A stretch of 64,000 bases of DNA. Source: JBFAPK01 sp040676675 (lineage in GTDB: Bacteria; Actinomycetota; Actinomycetes; Mycobacteriales; Micromonosporaceae). How positions within the stretch are numbered: position 1 is the stretch's first letter; each line of letters opens with the position of its first letter. This document shows, one piece after another, positions 57,200-64,000 of the stretch. The stretch spans positions 159,129-223,128 of the forward strand of contig NZ_JBFAPK010000007.1 in assembly GCF_040676675.1 (NCBI RefSeq), in the 5' to 3' direction. The translations under genes and the position numbers were made by a program. The notes beneath the pieces were generated by a model. It did not search any database. It saw only the letters and a list, made by a program, of their open reading frames with translations, and was not told where the DNA came from.

Positions 57200-58420
57200 A
57201 TGACGCAACCACCCAGCGCCGGTGCCGGTGACGCCGCGGACGCCCTCCCGCCCGACGCGGACTCGACCCAGCCCCTGCCGGGTCGGGACGAGCCCACCGC
57301 GACGGGTGGCGGCGCTCCCGGTGGCGAGACCGGGGCCTCCGGCCCGGACCCGAGCGGCTCGACCGCCGACGGGTCCCCCGCCGACCCCGCGGACGCGACC
57401 GCCGCCAACCCCGCCGCCACCCTCATGGAAGCGCCGAGCGAGCCCGAACCGGCGCCCGGACCGGACCAGGACCGCACGCAGGCCGTACCGACCGGGACCG
57501 ACCAGGACCGCACCCAGGCCGTACCGACCGGGACCGACCAGGACCGGACCCAGGCCGTACCGACCGGGACCGACCAGGACCGGACCCAGGCCGTACCGAG
57601 CGGGCCGGACCAGGACGGGACGCGGACGGCGCCGACCGGGACGGGCCAGGACCTGGAGCGGACCCAGGTCGTACCGACCGCCGCGGCGTTCGACGCGGCG
57701 GCGACGATGTCGCTCCCCACCGCGCAGGCCGGCGGGGCCGAACCGGCCGCCGCGCCGGTCCCGCCGCCGCCCGGACCGCAGCTCGCGGCGTCGTCGCCGG
57801 GGGCGCCCCAGCCCGCGGTGCCCGGCGTACCGCCCGGCGCGCCCCAGCCCGCGGCCGGGAGCGGCCCGTCCAACGGGCCGGGGTATCCGCCGCCACAGCC
57901 CGGCCAACCGCAGCCCGGCTACCCCCAGCCCGGCCAGCCACCGGTCTACGGCACCCCGCCGCAGCCGCAGCCACCCAGGAAGCGCCGCGGCCTGCTGATC
58001 GCCGCGCTCTCGCTGGTCGTGATGGTGCTGCTCTGCGGTGGCGGCGGTACCGCCGCCTTCTTCCTGCTGCGCGACGGCGGCAACGGCGAGGGCGCGGCCG
58101 AGCCGGTCACCGCCGTGGACAGCTTCCTCACCGCGGTCTACACGGACAAGGACGCCACCGAGGCGGCGAGCCTGGTCTGCTCCGAGGCCCGCGACCGCGC
58201 CGCGATCGAGGAGAAGGTCGCCGAGATCCGGCAGTACTCGGCCACGTACCGCGAGCCGCGCTTCAAGTGGACCCCGCCGAAGGTCGAGGACCAGGACGCC
58301 GACCGCGCCACGGTGTCGGTGAAGTTGACCATGACGACCAGCGACGAGAAGATCAGCGACCAGCAGCTCAAGTTCACCGTGATCCAGAAGACCGGCTGGT
58401 GGGTCTGCGACGTCAGCTGA
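57200..58420 (+). CDS. membrane-anchored protein with Thr/Pro-rich cytoplasmic repeats and a small exported domain
   Basis: 406 residues. Residues 1-260 are low-complexity Pro/Ala/Thr-rich and include four identical-to-near-identical 12-residue repeats DQDRTQAVPTGT (residues 89-136). A membrane helix (LLIAALSLVVMVLLCGGGGT) follows a basic stretch RKRRG. The 110-residue exported domain (VTAVDSFLTAVYTDKDATEA ... WWVCDVS) has the DUF4878/lumazine-like fold look common in actinobacterial exported domains, with one Cys pair. The start ATG 57200 has GGGGGAG upstream. The TQ-rich repeats could be Ser/Thr kinase substrates. Precedes the ArsA-type pair. Confidence 0.65.
   Translation: MTQPPSAGAGDAADALPPDADSTQPLPGRDEPTATGGGAPGGETGASGPDPSGSTADGSPADPADATAANPAATLMEAPSEPEPAPGPDQDRTQAVPTGTDQDRTQAVPTGTDQDRTQAVPTGTDQDRTQAVPSGPDQDGTRTAPTGTGQDLERTQVVPTAAAFDAAATMSLPTAQAGGAEPAAAPVPPPPGPQLAASSPGAPQPAVPGVPPGAPQPAAGSGPSNGPGYPPPQPGQPQPGYPQPGQPPVYGTPPQPQPPRKRRGLLIAALSLVVMVLLCGGGGTAAFFLLRDGGNGEGAAEPVTAVDSFLTAVYTDKDATEAASLVCSEARDRAAIEEKVAEIRQYSATYREPRFKWTPPKVEDQDADRATVSVKLTMTTSDEKISDQQLKFTVIQKTGWWVCDVS
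57464..57607 (+). repeat. four 36-bp in-frame tandem repeats
   Basis: Units at 57464, 57500, 57536 and 57572 encode DQDRTQAVPTGT with only few substitutions; a degenerate fifth follows. The near-identical DNA implies recent expansion or copy-number instability. Confidence 0.9.
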
Positions 58421-58533
58421 GACCGGACCGTCGCGAGGGCGGAGGTCGGGCGGTCCGGGTGCGGCGGGTGGCCGGCGTCACCCGGGCCGGCGCACGGCCT
58501 GCGGTGTCCTGACATGATCGACAGAACATGACC

Positions 58534-58539
58534 TACGCT
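58534..58539 (+). promoter_or_regulatory. -10 hexamer of a probable leaderless promoter (ArsA/Get3-type ATPase 1)
   Basis: TACGCT is followed by CGAAGC and the GTG at 58546; a CTGACA lies at 58509-58514 as a possible -35. The same hexamer and spacing occur before the second ATPase gene. Confidence 0.5.
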
Positions 58540-58545
58540 CGAAGC

Positions 58546-59511
58546 GTGCGCGCAGGTGAACGAGCGGTCAACCCGGCGACCACGGGCTGGCCGGCCCGGC
58601 TCCACGTGGTCACCGGGAAGGGCGGCACGGGCAAGACCACCGTCGCGGCGGCGCTGGCGCTCGCGCTCGCCGCCGAGGGGCGCCGTACCCTGCTCGTCGA
58701 GGTCGAGGGCCGGCAGGGCATCGCCCAGCTCTTCGGCACCGACCCGCTGCCGTACGAGGAGCGCCGGATCGCCGCGGTGCCCGGCGGCGGCGAGGTGCGG
58801 GCCCTGGCGGTCGACCCGGAAGAGGCGCTGCTCGAATACCTCGACATGTTCTACAAGCTCGGCGCGGCCGGCCGGGCCCTGCGCAAGTTCGGCGCCATCG
58901 ACTTCGCCACCACCATCGCCCCCGGCCTGCGGGACGTCCTGCTCACCGGCAAGGTGAAGGAGGCCACCACCCGTACCGTCGACCGGCGCCGGGTCTACGA
59001 CTCGGTGATCCTCGACGCGCCGCCGACCGGGCGGATCGGCCGCTTCCTCAACGTCACGGCCGAGGCCGCCCGGCTGGCCAAGGTCGGCCCGATCAAGACC
59101 CAGAGCGAGGGGGTCGCCGCGCTGCTGCGCTCTCCGATCACGTCGGTGCACGTCGTGACGCTGCTGGAGGAGATGCCGGTGCAGGAGACCATCGACGCGA
59201 TCGAGGAGCTGGGCAAGCTCGGCATCCCGGTCGGCCGGGTGATCCTGAACGCCGCGAGCCCTCCGCTGCTGGCCGGCAAGGTCACCCAGGCCGAGCTGCG
59301 CCGCGGGCTGGTCGCGGCCGGGCTGCCGGCGGACCGTACGACGGTCGCCGGGCTGCACGCCGAGGCGCGGGACCAGATCACCCGGCGGGCGCTGGAGGAC
59401 TCGCTCCGGGCGGACCTGGCCGAGCTGGGGGTACCGATGATCGAGTTGCCGCTGTTGACCAGCGGGGTGGACCGGGCGAGCCTGGACCGGCTCGCCGCCG
59501 CGCTCGGCTGA
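58546..59511 (+). CDS. ArsA/Get3-type ATPase 1 (Rv3679-like)
   Basis: 321 residues. The deviant P-loop VVTGKGGTGKTTVAAALALA (residues about 20-40) and DAPPTGRIGRFLNVTAEAA are typical of the ArsA/Get3 SIMIBI class, and LLVEVEGRQGIAQLF is nearly the Rv3679 sequence. In Mycobacterium the Rv3679-Rv3680 pair forms a Get3-like complex; arsenite transport is not implied. The frame is open from an ATG at 58528, but GTG 58546 is preferred because TACGCT lies 6 nt before it. ATPase 2 follows after 99 bp. Confidence 0.92.
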   Translation: MRAGERAVNPATTGWPARLHVVTGKGGTGKTTVAAALALALAAEGRRTLLVEVEGRQGIAQLFGTDPLPYEERRIAAVPGGGEVRALAVDPEEALLEYLDMFYKLGAAGRALRKFGAIDFATTIAPGLRDVLLTGKVKEATTRTVDRRRVYDSVILDAPPTGRIGRFLNVTAEAARLAKVGPIKTQSEGVAALLRSPITSVHVVTLLEEMPVQETIDAIEELGKLGIPVGRVILNAASPPLLAGKVTQAELRRGLVAAGLPADRTTVAGLHAEARDQITRRALEDSLRADLAELGVPMIELPLLTSGVDRASLDRLAAALG

Positions 59512-59598
59512 CCGGGAACGGCCCCTCCGGACGGAACCCGGCTGGCCGATTGACTCACACCTCCCGCCGCCCTCGGGTCGCGGACGTGGCAATCCCGA

Positions 59599-59604
59599 TA
59601 CGCT
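59599..59604 (+). promoter_or_regulatory. -10 hexamer of a probable leaderless promoter (ArsA/Get3-type ATPase 2)
   Basis: TACGCT is followed by CGTTTC and the GTG at 59611. Together with the element at 58534 it suggests that the pair is transcribed from two similar promoters and not only as one operon. Confidence 0.5.
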
Positions 59605-59610
59605 CGTTTC

Positions 59611-60759
59611 GTGCCTTCCGATCACGCGGCGCCACAGCTGGACGTCGACCAGATCCTCGCCGACCCCGGTGTGCGGATCGTCGTCTGCTGCGGCGCGGGC
59701 GGCGTCGGCAAGACCACCACGGCCGCGGCGCTCGCGCTGCGGGCCGCCGAACGGCACGGCCGCCGTACGGTCGTACTGACGATCGACCCGGCCCGCCGGC
59801 TGGCCCAGTCGCTCGGCCTCACCGAGCTGGACAACACCCCGCGCCAGGTCAAGGGGATCGACGCCGAGTCCAGCGGTGGCGAGCTGCACGCCATGATGCT
59901 CGACATGAAGCGGACCTTCGACGACGTGGTGCTCGCGCACACCGACCCGGCGAAGGCCGCGGAGATCTTCGCCAACCCCTTCTACCAGGCGATGAGTTCG
60001 ACCTTCGCGGGTACGCAGGAGTACATGGCGATGGAGAAGCTCGGGCAGCTCCACGCCCGGGGCGAGTGGGACCTGATCGTGGTCGACACCCCGCCGTCCC
60101 GTTCGGCGCTGGACTTCCTGGACGCGCCGGCCCGGCTCTCCCGCTTCCTCGACGGACGGATGCTGCGGCTGCTGCTGGCCCCGGCGCGCTCCGGCGGGCG
60201 GAGCATGTTCAGCCTGGTCACGGCCTCGTTCGGGATGTTCTCCCGGGTGGTACAGAAGATCCTCGGCGCGCAGTTGCTGACCGACCTGTCGGGGTTCGTG
60301 GCGGCGCTCGACTCGATGTTCGGCGGCTTCCGGCAGCGCGCCGAGCAGACGTACCGGATCCTGCAGGCCCGGGAGACGGCGTTCCTGCTGGTCGCGGCGC
60401 CGGAGCCGGACGCGGTACGGGAGGCGGCCTACTTCGCGGGGCGGCTGGGCGAGGAGCGGATGCCGCTGGCCGGGCTGGTCCTCAACCGGGTGCACCGGCC
60501 GGCCGTGCCGGAGCCGACGGCGGAGGAGAGCCTGGCCGCCGCCGAGCGGCTGGCGGAGCTGGGCGGCCACGCGGCGACGGTGGAGACGCTGCGGGCGCAC
60601 GCCGCGCTGATGGAGCAGGCGGCCCGGGAGCAGCGGGTGGCGGCCCGGTTCACCGACGCGTTCCCGGCGGTACCGACGGTGGCGGTGACGGCGCAGCCCG
60701 CCGACGTCCACGACGTCGACGGGCTGCGCACGATCGGTGCCGCGATCAGCCGGCAGTGA
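59611..60759 (+). CDS. ArsA/Get3-type ATPase 2 (Rv3680-like)
   Basis: 382 residues. P-loop VVCCGAGGVGKTTTAAALAL (about 28-47), VVLTIDPARRLAQSLGLTEL (switch I region), DLIVVDTPPSRSALDFLDAP (switch II region) and a long helical part. Companion of ATPase 1; in Mycobacterium the pair is a heteromeric Get3-like complex whose loss affects stress and lipid-linked phenotypes. The GTG start has TACGCT 6 nt upstream. Its 3' end overlaps the convergent whiB gene by 14 bp. Confidence 0.92.
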   Translation: MPSDHAAPQLDVDQILADPGVRIVVCCGAGGVGKTTTAAALALRAAERHGRRTVVLTIDPARRLAQSLGLTELDNTPRQVKGIDAESSGGELHAMMLDMKRTFDDVVLAHTDPAKAAEIFANPFYQAMSSTFAGTQEYMAMEKLGQLHARGEWDLIVVDTPPSRSALDFLDAPARLSRFLDGRMLRLLLAPARSGGRSMFSLVTASFGMFSRVVQKILGAQLLTDLSGFVAALDSMFGGFRQRAEQTYRILQARETAFLLVAAPEPDAVREAAYFAGRLGEERMPLAGLVLNRVHRPAVPEPTAEESLAAAERLAELGGHAATVETLRAHAALMEQAAREQRVAARFTDAFPAVPTVAVTAQPADVHDVDGLRTIGAAISRQ

Positions 60760-61042
60760 CCAGCGACTTCTGCTTGTCCCGCATCGCGGCCTCGAACATC
60801 TTCCGCCAACTGGCCACCTGCGGGTGCCGGCGGAGCAGGGCGCGGCGCTCTCGTTCGGTCATGCCGCCCCAGACCCCGAATTCGATCCGGTTGTCGAGCG
60901 CGTCCGCGAGGCACTCGTACCGCACCGGGCAGCTGCGGCAGATCCGCTTCGCCACGTTCTGTTCGGCACCCTGCACGAACAGCGCGTCAGGGTCCCCGTT
61001 CTGACACGCCGCCAACGTGGGCCAGTCTGGAATCATGCCCAT
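60746..61042 (-). CDS. WhiB-family iron-sulfur regulator (WhiB4-like)
   Basis: 98 residues. Four Cys ligands for a 4Fe-4S cluster: LAACQNGDPDALF, then CRSCPVRYEC. The WhiB turn EFGVWGGMTERERRALLRRH and a basic C-terminus (RKMFEAAMRDKQKS) follow. Position between Get3-type ATPases and ponA2 marks it as the Rv3681c (WhiB4) counterpart, a redox-responsive regulator. ATG 61042 is chosen; an in-frame ATG two codons later is equally possible. The 3' end overlaps the convergent ATPase gene. Confidence 0.93.
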   Translation of the reverse strand: MGMIPDWPTLAACQNGDPDALFVQGAEQNVAKRICRSCPVRYECLADALDNRIEFGVWGGMTERERRALLRRHPQVASWRKMFEAAMRDKQKSLVTAG

Positions 61043-61481
61043 CTGTTCACGTCCCCCCTTGACATTTCCCGCTACAAAGCAATCCCGCTGCCGGCTCGCG
61101 CCGGACACCGGCGATAACCCCCCTGGCGGCCGCCGGGTACATCTCCCCCAAGACGCACCAAACGGCCTGCGATCCCTCGCCGTACCATCATGCTCTGTAG
61201 TCAACTAGTTACGCAACGTTGTCGGCCAAATCCATGAATCCGGACACTCCAGACTCTTCGCCTGGCCGCCGATCCCCGCAATACCCGGCAGTGGCCTGCG
61301 AAAACGCCACGGGGATCGCCCGCGAGGAGGAGACTCGACGGCGCGTGCCGCAACCACTGCCAGGTGTGTTGCCGTGCGCTTAGCACAACGAGGCCGGCGC
61401 CCGCAGGAAATGGGGAAAGTACGCGGGACATGACCTTGTTGCCGCCGCACGCACCCGGACGGGCTCACGTACCCTGACGGG
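61043..61481. promoter_or_regulatory. 439-bp divergent whiB4-like / ponA2-like intergenic region
   Basis: Noticeably AT-richer than average. It contains TTGACA (61059-61064, plus strand), a palindromic AACTAGTT near 61204, and the ponA2 -10 TACCCT at 61470-61475. A 76-codon minus-strand frame at 61201-61431 has no ribosome site and no recognisable product. Confidence 0.4.
61470..61475 (+). promoter_or_regulatory. -10 hexamer of a probable leaderless promoter (ponA2-like)
   Basis: TACCCT is followed by GACGGG and the GTG at 61482, the same 6-nt spacing as at the two ATPase genes. Confidence 0.5.
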
Positions 61482-63929
61482 GTGACCTGGATGCGGAAAC
61501 GTGACCACAATGTGCTGACGAATGCCGCGTCGCTACTGATCTGCGGCTTACTGGCCGGCGTCGTGGTCGCCGCGGCCGCCTTCCCCGCAGTGGCGATGTC
61601 CGGCCTGGCCGCGAAGGCGGGCGCCGAAACCTTCGACAAACTGCCGAGCGAGCTGACCGTCAGGCGGGCTCCGCAGATCACCTACCTGTACGCCTCGGAC
61701 GGCAAAACGCCGCTCGCCACCATGTACGACGAGAACCGGCGGGACGTACCGCTGAAGGACGTCTCGCCGAACATGTCGAAGGCCATCATCGCCGCCGAGG
61801 ACCACGACTTCTACAAGCACAACGGCGTCGACATGAAGGGCATCGCCCGCGCCTTCGTCAACAACAACAGCGGCGGCGACCAGCAGGGCGCCTCCACGTT
61901 GACGATGCAGTACGTGCGCCTGGCGATCTCCTATTCGGCCACCAGCCCCGAGGACGTCATCGCGGCGACCGAGGACACGCCGGGCCGGAAGCTGCGCGAG
62001 ATGCGGTACGCCCTGCAGATCGACCGCGACCTCAGCAAGGACGAGATCCTTGAGCGGTACCTCAACATCGCCGCCTTCGGCAACGGCGCGTACGGGATCT
62101 TCGCCGCCAGCCAGGTCTACTTCGGCAAGCCGCCCAAGGATCTGAAGATCGAGGAGGCGGCGATGCTCGCGGGCCTGGTCAAGGCCCCGACGTCGTTCGA
62201 CCCGACGACCAAGGAGGGCTACCCGAAGGCGGTGGAGCGCCGCAACTACGTGATCCAGAACATGGTGATCACGGGCGCGATCACGCAGGCGGAGGCGGAC
62301 GCCGCGAAGGCGGTCAAGCTGGTGGTGAAGGACAAGCGGACGCCGAACGGCTGCGTCTCGACCACCAAGAACACCTGGGGCTTCTTCTGCGACTTCTTCT
62401 ACCGCTGGTGGCTGGACCAGGAGACCTTCGGCGCGACCACGTACGACCGTGAGCGGCGGCTCAAGAGCGGTGGCTACAGCATCGTCACCACGCTCGACCC
62501 GAAGGTCCAGGACGCCGCGAACAAGAACATCGACAAGGACTTCAAGGCCAACCAGAAAGAGGCCATGATGCTGGCCGCGATCGAGCCCGGCAGCGGCCGG
62601 GTACGCGCGCTGGCGGTCAACCGGACCTTCAAGCTGGACAACCCCGAGAAGCCGGCCAACGGCATCTCCAGCAACCCGGCCAAGAAGCGCAAGGGCATCC
62701 GGGGCACGTACCCGAACACGACGAACCCGCTGCTCACCGGCGGCGGCGACATCACCGGGTACCAGGCCGGCTCGACCTTCAAGATGTTCACGCTGGTGGC
62801 GGCCCTGGAGAAGGGCCTGCCGCTCAGCTACTCGATCAACGCGCCGCAGCAGTTCGTGTCGAAGTACATCATCGACTCCAGCAGCGACGCGGCCTGCAAC
62901 GGCAACCACTACTGCCCGACCAACTCCAGCGCCAGCATGGCCGGCCAGCACAACATGTGGACCGCCTTCGGCGCCTCGGTGAACACGTACTTCGTCCCGC
63001 TGGAGCAGAAGGTCGGCGCGGCGAACGTGGTCGACGTGGCCAAGCGGCTCGGCATCCAGTTCCGCGCGGCCACCGACGCCGCCATCGCCAACGACCGGAA
63101 CGCCGCCAACCAGTGGGGCGCCTTCACCCTCGGCGTCTCCTCCACCACCCCGCTGGAGCTGGCCAACGCGTACGCCACCCTCGCCGCGGACGGCAAGTAC
63201 TGCGCGCCGATCCCGGTGCAGGAGATCCGCGACCAGGACGGCCAGAAGCTGGACGTGGCGAACCCGCAGTGCAAGCAGGTGGTCAAGACCGAGGTGGCGC
63301 GCTCCGCGGTCGACGCGGCCCGCTGCCCGGTCGGCGACAACTCCCCGACCTCGAAGTGCGGCTCGTCCCGTACCGCGGGCAACGTGCGCGGCATCGTCGA
63401 CCACCCGGTCGCCGGCAAGAGCGGTACCACCGACTCGGAGCGGACCGCGGCGCTGGTGGCGATGACCAAGCAGCTCGCGATCGCCGGCATCCTCGCCGAC
63501 CCGGACTGGCCGCAGACCAACGAGAAGATGAAGCACGACCAGCCGGGCGGTGTGAACCCGCCGGTCTACAACACGCTGCGCGACGCGATGAAGGGCAAGC
63601 CGTCGATCAACTTCACGCCGCCGGGCGGCAAGTCCGTCGACGGCGACCAGCGGTCGATCCCCGACGTCAAGTGCCAGTCCAAGGACTCGGCGCGGGCCCG
63701 GCTCAAGGACGCCGGCTTCGAGGTCGAGATCGAGGACGGCACCGTGAATTCGAGCTGCCCCGCCGGTACCGTGGCCGGCACCGACCCCTCGGGCCGCACC
63801 ACCAAGGGCGACACGGTTCTGTTGCAGATCAGCAACGGACGGGGCGGTAACAACAACGGCGGTAACAACAACGGCGGCAACCAGGGCCGTCCGGGCGGTC
63901 CGGCCGGGCCGGGTCGGCCGCCGGGCTGA
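61482..63929 (+). CDS. ponA: bifunctional penicillin-binding protein (PonA2-like) with PASTA domain
   Basis: 815 residues. Membrane helix (LLICGLLAGVVVAAAAFPAV), glycosyltransferase GT51 (IIAAEDHDFYKHNGVDMKGI with catalytic Glu near 104; QGASTLTMQYVRLA), then transpeptidase: SxxK in AGSTFKMFTLVAAL (about 430), SVN in GASVNTYFVPL, and KSGTTD (about 645). One PASTA domain follows (IPDVKCQSKDSARARLKDAG, about 720-787) and the tail is Gly/Asn/Pro-rich (GGNNNGGNNNGGNQG). Polymerises and cross-links peptidoglycan; Mycobacterium PonA2 helps survival in stress and dormancy. GTG start at 61482 fits a leaderless promoter; ATG three codons later is an alternative. Confidence 0.95.
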   Translation: MTWMRKRDHNVLTNAASLLICGLLAGVVVAAAAFPAVAMSGLAAKAGAETFDKLPSELTVRRAPQITYLYASDGKTPLATMYDENRRDVPLKDVSPNMSKAIIAAEDHDFYKHNGVDMKGIARAFVNNNSGGDQQGASTLTMQYVRLAISYSATSPEDVIAATEDTPGRKLREMRYALQIDRDLSKDEILERYLNIAAFGNGAYGIFAASQVYFGKPPKDLKIEEAAMLAGLVKAPTSFDPTTKEGYPKAVERRNYVIQNMVITGAITQAEADAAKAVKLVVKDKRTPNGCVSTTKNTWGFFCDFFYRWWLDQETFGATTYDRERRLKSGGYSIVTTLDPKVQDAANKNIDKDFKANQKEAMMLAAIEPGSGRVRALAVNRTFKLDNPEKPANGISSNPAKKRKGIRGTYPNTTNPLLTGGGDITGYQAGSTFKMFTLVAALEKGLPLSYSINAPQQFVSKYIIDSSSDAACNGNHYCPTNSSASMAGQHNMWTAFGASVNTYFVPLEQKVGAANVVDVAKRLGIQFRAATDAAIANDRNAANQWGAFTLGVSSTTPLELANAYATLAADGKYCAPIPVQEIRDQDGQKLDVANPQCKQVVKTEVARSAVDAARCPVGDNSPTSKCGSSRTAGNVRGIVDHPVAGKSGTTDSERTAALVAMTKQLAIAGILADPDWPQTNEKMKHDQPGGVNPPVYNTLRDAMKGKPSINFTPPGGKSVDGDQRSIPDVKCQSKDSARARLKDAGFEVEIEDGTVNSSCPAGTVAGTDPSGRTTKGDTVLLQISNGRGGNNNGGNNNGGNQGRPGGPAGPGRPPG

Positions 63930-64000
63930 CCGGTAGCGGCGACGCCGACGGGCGGGGCCCCCGGGGGGGGGGCGCCCGGGGGGGGGCGCGGCCCCGGCAG
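63930..64000. other. G-tract-rich stretch at the window end
   Basis: After the ponA2-like stop the sequence contains a run of 10 G (63963-63972) and one of 9 G (63978-63986) within CCCGGG-type symmetry. It could form a hairpin or G-quadruplex terminator, or be an assembly-difficult region. Confidence 0.5.

Noticed and set aside
61201..61431. 76-codon minus-strand frame in the whiB/ponA2 gap
   Set aside because: No ribosome site, mixed composition and no recognisable family; the region is better explained as promoters for whiB and ponA2.

Overview
The window is a chromosomal segment of a very GC-rich actinobacterium. Gene content and order point to the Micromonosporaceae: a divergent eccD / eccC-mycP type VII secretion block, and a Crp, MarP, WhiB4, PonA2 neighbourhood that is conserved across actinobacteria including Mycobacterium tuberculosis (Rv3671c to Rv3682). 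GTG starts and 4-bp stop/start overlaps are frequent. I saw no rRNA, tRNA, CRISPR array, transposase or phage gene.

Layout. (1) 0.6-7.8 kb: purine salvage and cell wall genes (hpt, tilS, a zinc metallopeptidase, dacB, ppa), with a GlxA-type regulator and a 45-residue membrane peptide between hpt and tilS. (2) 7.9-15.2 kb: type VII secretion components eccD, eccC and mycP, without eccB, eccE or WXG100 substrate genes. (3) 15.4-22.2 kb: the marP-NUDIX-TlpA-nth module, then capA and an orphan cbiZ, then crp. (4) 22.3-31 kb: a TetR-led catabolic operon (TIGR03084-type protein, AtuA-like protein, biotin-dependent acyl-CoA carboxylase beta and alpha, acyl-CoA dehydrogenase). (5) 31-36.5 kb: secreted and membrane accessory genes. 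(6) 36.5-42.1 kb: a compact minus-strand operon of nine genes: a thymidylate-synthase-like protein without the catalytic cysteine, two unrecognised proteins, a cupin, a GTP cyclohydrolase I, a split TPP-dependent decarboxylase, a PRPP-loop phosphoribosyltransferase and a NUDIX hydrolase. It looks like an undescribed pathway to a modified nucleotide or pterin-like metabolite and is the most interesting part of the window. (7) 42.3-50.6 kb: a flavin-type oxidase, a two-component system, secreted proteins including a ricin-type lectin, an FMN reductase and a Ser/Thr kinase. (8) 50.7-63.9 kb: a large adenylate cyclase/AAA/TPR regulator overlapping a metallo-beta-lactamase-fold gene, ridA, a DUF4177-type protein, two Get3/ArsA-type ATPases, whiB4-like and ponA2-like genes.

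Two window-wide patterns stand out. First, the conserved crp to MBL-fold linkage is split by about 32 kb of accessory genes (22.2-54.4 kb). Second, at least ten genes have a TANNNT hexamer 5-7 nt before the ATG or GTG, the arrangement expected of leaderless transcripts; these are mostly conserved housekeeping or regulatory genes. Terminator-like inverted repeats lie between most convergent pairs. All functional assignments come from reading motifs, protein length and gene context; no database search was run.
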